A stretch of 7,717 nucleotides of DNA, taken from Paracoccaceae bacterium (GTDB taxonomy: Bacteria > Pseudomonadota > Alphaproteobacteria > Rhodobacterales > Rhodobacteraceae). Each line of letters starts with the position of its first letter. Position 1 is the first letter of the stretch. The notes under the pieces were generated by a model. It was not told where the DNA came from. It searched no databases and was given only the letters and a program-made list of their open reading frames with translations. The position numbers and the translations under genes are program-made. Below, one piece after another: positions 6,338-7,717 of this stretch. The stretch spans positions 1 to 7,717 of the forward strand of contig PWWF01000027.1 of the NCBI GenBank assembly GCA_003561595.1, given 5' to 3'.

Positions 6338-6356
6338 CCGACAGGTCAAGCCAGCA

Positions 6357-7717
6357 TCAGTCGAACGTGATCGTCGTCATATGCGGCTGGTTTTCGGGGT
6401 GCACATCCAGATTGATGCCGTCGCGCATGGCATAGGCCAGCACCTGGTTATGCACGTTCAGGAAGATGCGTTCCTCCATCACCTCTTCCCAGATCTCGGC
6501 GATCAGCGCGTCGCGCTCATCCAGTTCGGTCATGGTGGACAGCGCCTGGATTTTCTCGTCCAGTTCCGGGTTGGAATAGCGCGAGCCGTTGAACGAGCCG
6601 TAGCTGCCTTCGCGGGTATGGACCAGGAAATCGAACACATACTGGCTGTCAAAGGTCGGAACGCCCCAGCCCAGCAGGTAGAAATCGGTTTCCCAGTTCT
6701 CGATCAGCGGGAAGTGCAGCGAGCGGGTCTGAGCATTCAGATCGATATTGATGCCGATCTGCGCCATCATGCCGGTCAGCGCCTGACAGATCGCCTCATC
6801 GTTCAGGTAACGGTCATTGGGGCAATCAAGCTGCACCGTGAACCCGTCGCCATAGCCGGCCTCTTCCATCAATTCGCGCGCACGCTCCAGATCGGGATCA
6901 CCGAAGGCGTCCATTTCCTCGGTCCAGCCGTTGACGAAGGGCGGCAGCGGCGCGGCCGAGGGCTGCGATTCGCCGCGCATCACGACCTGGCGGATCGCAT
7001 TGCGGTCAATCGCAAGCGACATCGCCTCGCGCACCTCGGGGGTGGCGAAAGGGTTGCCTTCGGCATCGGACGAGGCCAGCGAATCCGAGGTCATGTCATA
7101 GCTGAAGAAGATGTTGCGGTTTTCCGGCCCGCGCGACACGATCACGCCATCGGTCTGTTCCAGACGCGCAATGTCCTGAACCGGCACATCCTGCACGATA
7201 TCCACTTCACCCGACAACAGGGCGGCAACGCGGGTCGCAGCCTCGGAAATGGGGGTGTAGATGATCTCGGACACTTCGGGGGTGTCGTCCCAATGGTCCT
7301 CGAACAGCTCGAGCACGGTGCGCACTTCGGGATCACGCTCGACCAGGCGGTAAGGGCCGGTGCCGTTGGTGTTGCGCACGGAATAGGCCTCTTCGCCGGC
7401 TGCGAAATCAGGTGCGACCTCGACCCCGTTCTCTTCGGCCCAGGCCTTGGACATGATGAAGGTGTTGGTCAGGTTCTGCACATAAAGCGGCGCAGGGCCG
7501 GACATGCGCACATGCACGGTATGGTCATCTTCTGCAGTCACTTCCTCGACGGCGGCATGCAGCGCGGCCATGCCCGAGGGCGGCGTGCGTGCACGATCGA
7601 GCGAGAAGACCACATCCTCGGCGGTCATGGGCGTGCCATCATGGAAGGTGACGCCTTCACGGATGCGGAAGATCCAGACGCTGTCATCATCCTCGCTGAT
7701 TTCCCACTCGGTCGCCA
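6357..7717 (-). CDS. Periplasmic solute-binding protein of a peptide-type ABC transporter, SBP_bac_5 family (N-terminus beyond the window)
   Basis: This is the extracytoplasmic receptor (family 5) that feeds the downstream permease-ATPase complex. The reading frame is open from the window edge to the TGA at 6359-6357, giving 452 visible residues. Family members are usually about 500-550 long, so roughly 60-100 residues, including the signal peptide, are outside. Near the edge WIFRIREGVTFHDGTPMTAEDVVFSLDR (quoted here only in part: FHDGTPMTAEDVVFSL) is the classic family-5 signature. Later family-like parts are the NGTGPYRL stretch, VREAMSLAIDRNAI and SRYSNPELDEKI. An ATG at 7628 lies inside that conserved signature and is not the true start. 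By hand count the visible part has about 85 D/E, 26 R and only 2 K, strongly acidic. The final GAC codon is followed by the stop, then the hairpin. The ligand could be peptide, opine, glutathione or another solute; the sequence does not decide. Confidence 0.94.
   Translation of the reverse strand, partial: ATEWEISEDDDSVWIFRIREGVTFHDGTPMTAEDVVFSLDRARTPPSGMAALHAAVEEVTAEDDHTVHVRMSGPAPLYVQNLTNTFIMSKAWAEENGVEVAPDFAAGEEAYSVRNTNGTGPYRLVERDPEVRTVLELFEDHWDDTPEVSEIIYTPISEAATRVAALLSGEVDIVQDVPVQDIARLEQTDGVIVSRGPENRNIFFSYDMTSDSLASSDAEGNPFATPEVREAMSLAIDRNAIRQVVMRGESQPSAAPLPPFVNGWTEEMDAFGDPDLERARELMEEAGYGDGFTVQLDCPNDRYLNDEAICQALTGMMAQIGINIDLNAQTRSLHFPLIENWETDFYLLGWGVPTFDSQYVFDFLVHTREGSYGSFNGSRYSNPELDEKIQALSTMTELDERDALIAEIWEEVMEERIFLNVHNQVLAYAMRDGINLDVHPENQPHMTTITFD

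Noticed and set aside
1..7717. A new or unusual defence, mobile or CRISPR-like system
   Set aside because: Every stretch longer than about 210 bases is accounted for by conserved transporter genes. I saw no transposase, integrase, repeat-spacer array, tRNA or rRNA.

Overview
All seven genes in this window lie on the minus strand, and together they make up parts of two ABC uptake systems. The high GC content, the densely packed minus-strand genes and the Bzt/Aap-type amino-acid transporter point to an alphaproteobacterium. The protein sequences look most like those of the Rhodobacteraceae (Rhodobacter/Roseobacter relatives). I cannot name a genus. The secreted binding proteins are strongly acidic and poor in lysine, which would fit a marine, saline or alkaline habitat; this is an inference from composition only.

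Read in the direction of transcription, from high to low coordinates, the window opens inside a peptide-type (Opp/Dpp family) operon. It holds a periplasmic solute-binding protein lacking its N-terminus (7717-6357), then a GC-rich hairpin with a T-rich tail (6337-6314). Two membrane permeases follow (6251-5265 and 5251-4310), then two ATPases (4310-3321 and 3328-2324). The last four genes are packed with gaps or overlaps of at most 13 bases. The ATPases carry all the usual nucleotide-binding motifs and a C-terminal oligo_HPY region with four cysteines, a likely iron-sulfur site.

A 204-base intergenic region (2323-2120) follows. It shows no convincing terminator for the peptide operon. It does contain a plausible sigma70-type promoter for the next operon, short repeats upstream of it and two possible stem-loops in the leader. 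Next come bztA (2119-1100), a periplasmic binding protein for glutamate/glutamine/aspartate/asparagine-type amino acids, then a strong 12-bp hairpin (1090-1064) and bztB (992 to the window edge), the first permease, cut off near its C-terminus. The rest of the Bzt system (second permease and ATPase) is expected beyond position 1.

Both operons share one design: the binding-protein gene is followed by a GC hairpin with a T-rich 3' side in a gap of about 105 bases before the first permease gene. This is the expected arrangement for making more binding protein than membrane complex. I see no mobile element, CRISPR array, RNA gene or clearly new system. The second-look items are regulatory structure around bztA, the intra-operon hairpins, the cysteine clusters in the ATPases and the acidic binding proteins.
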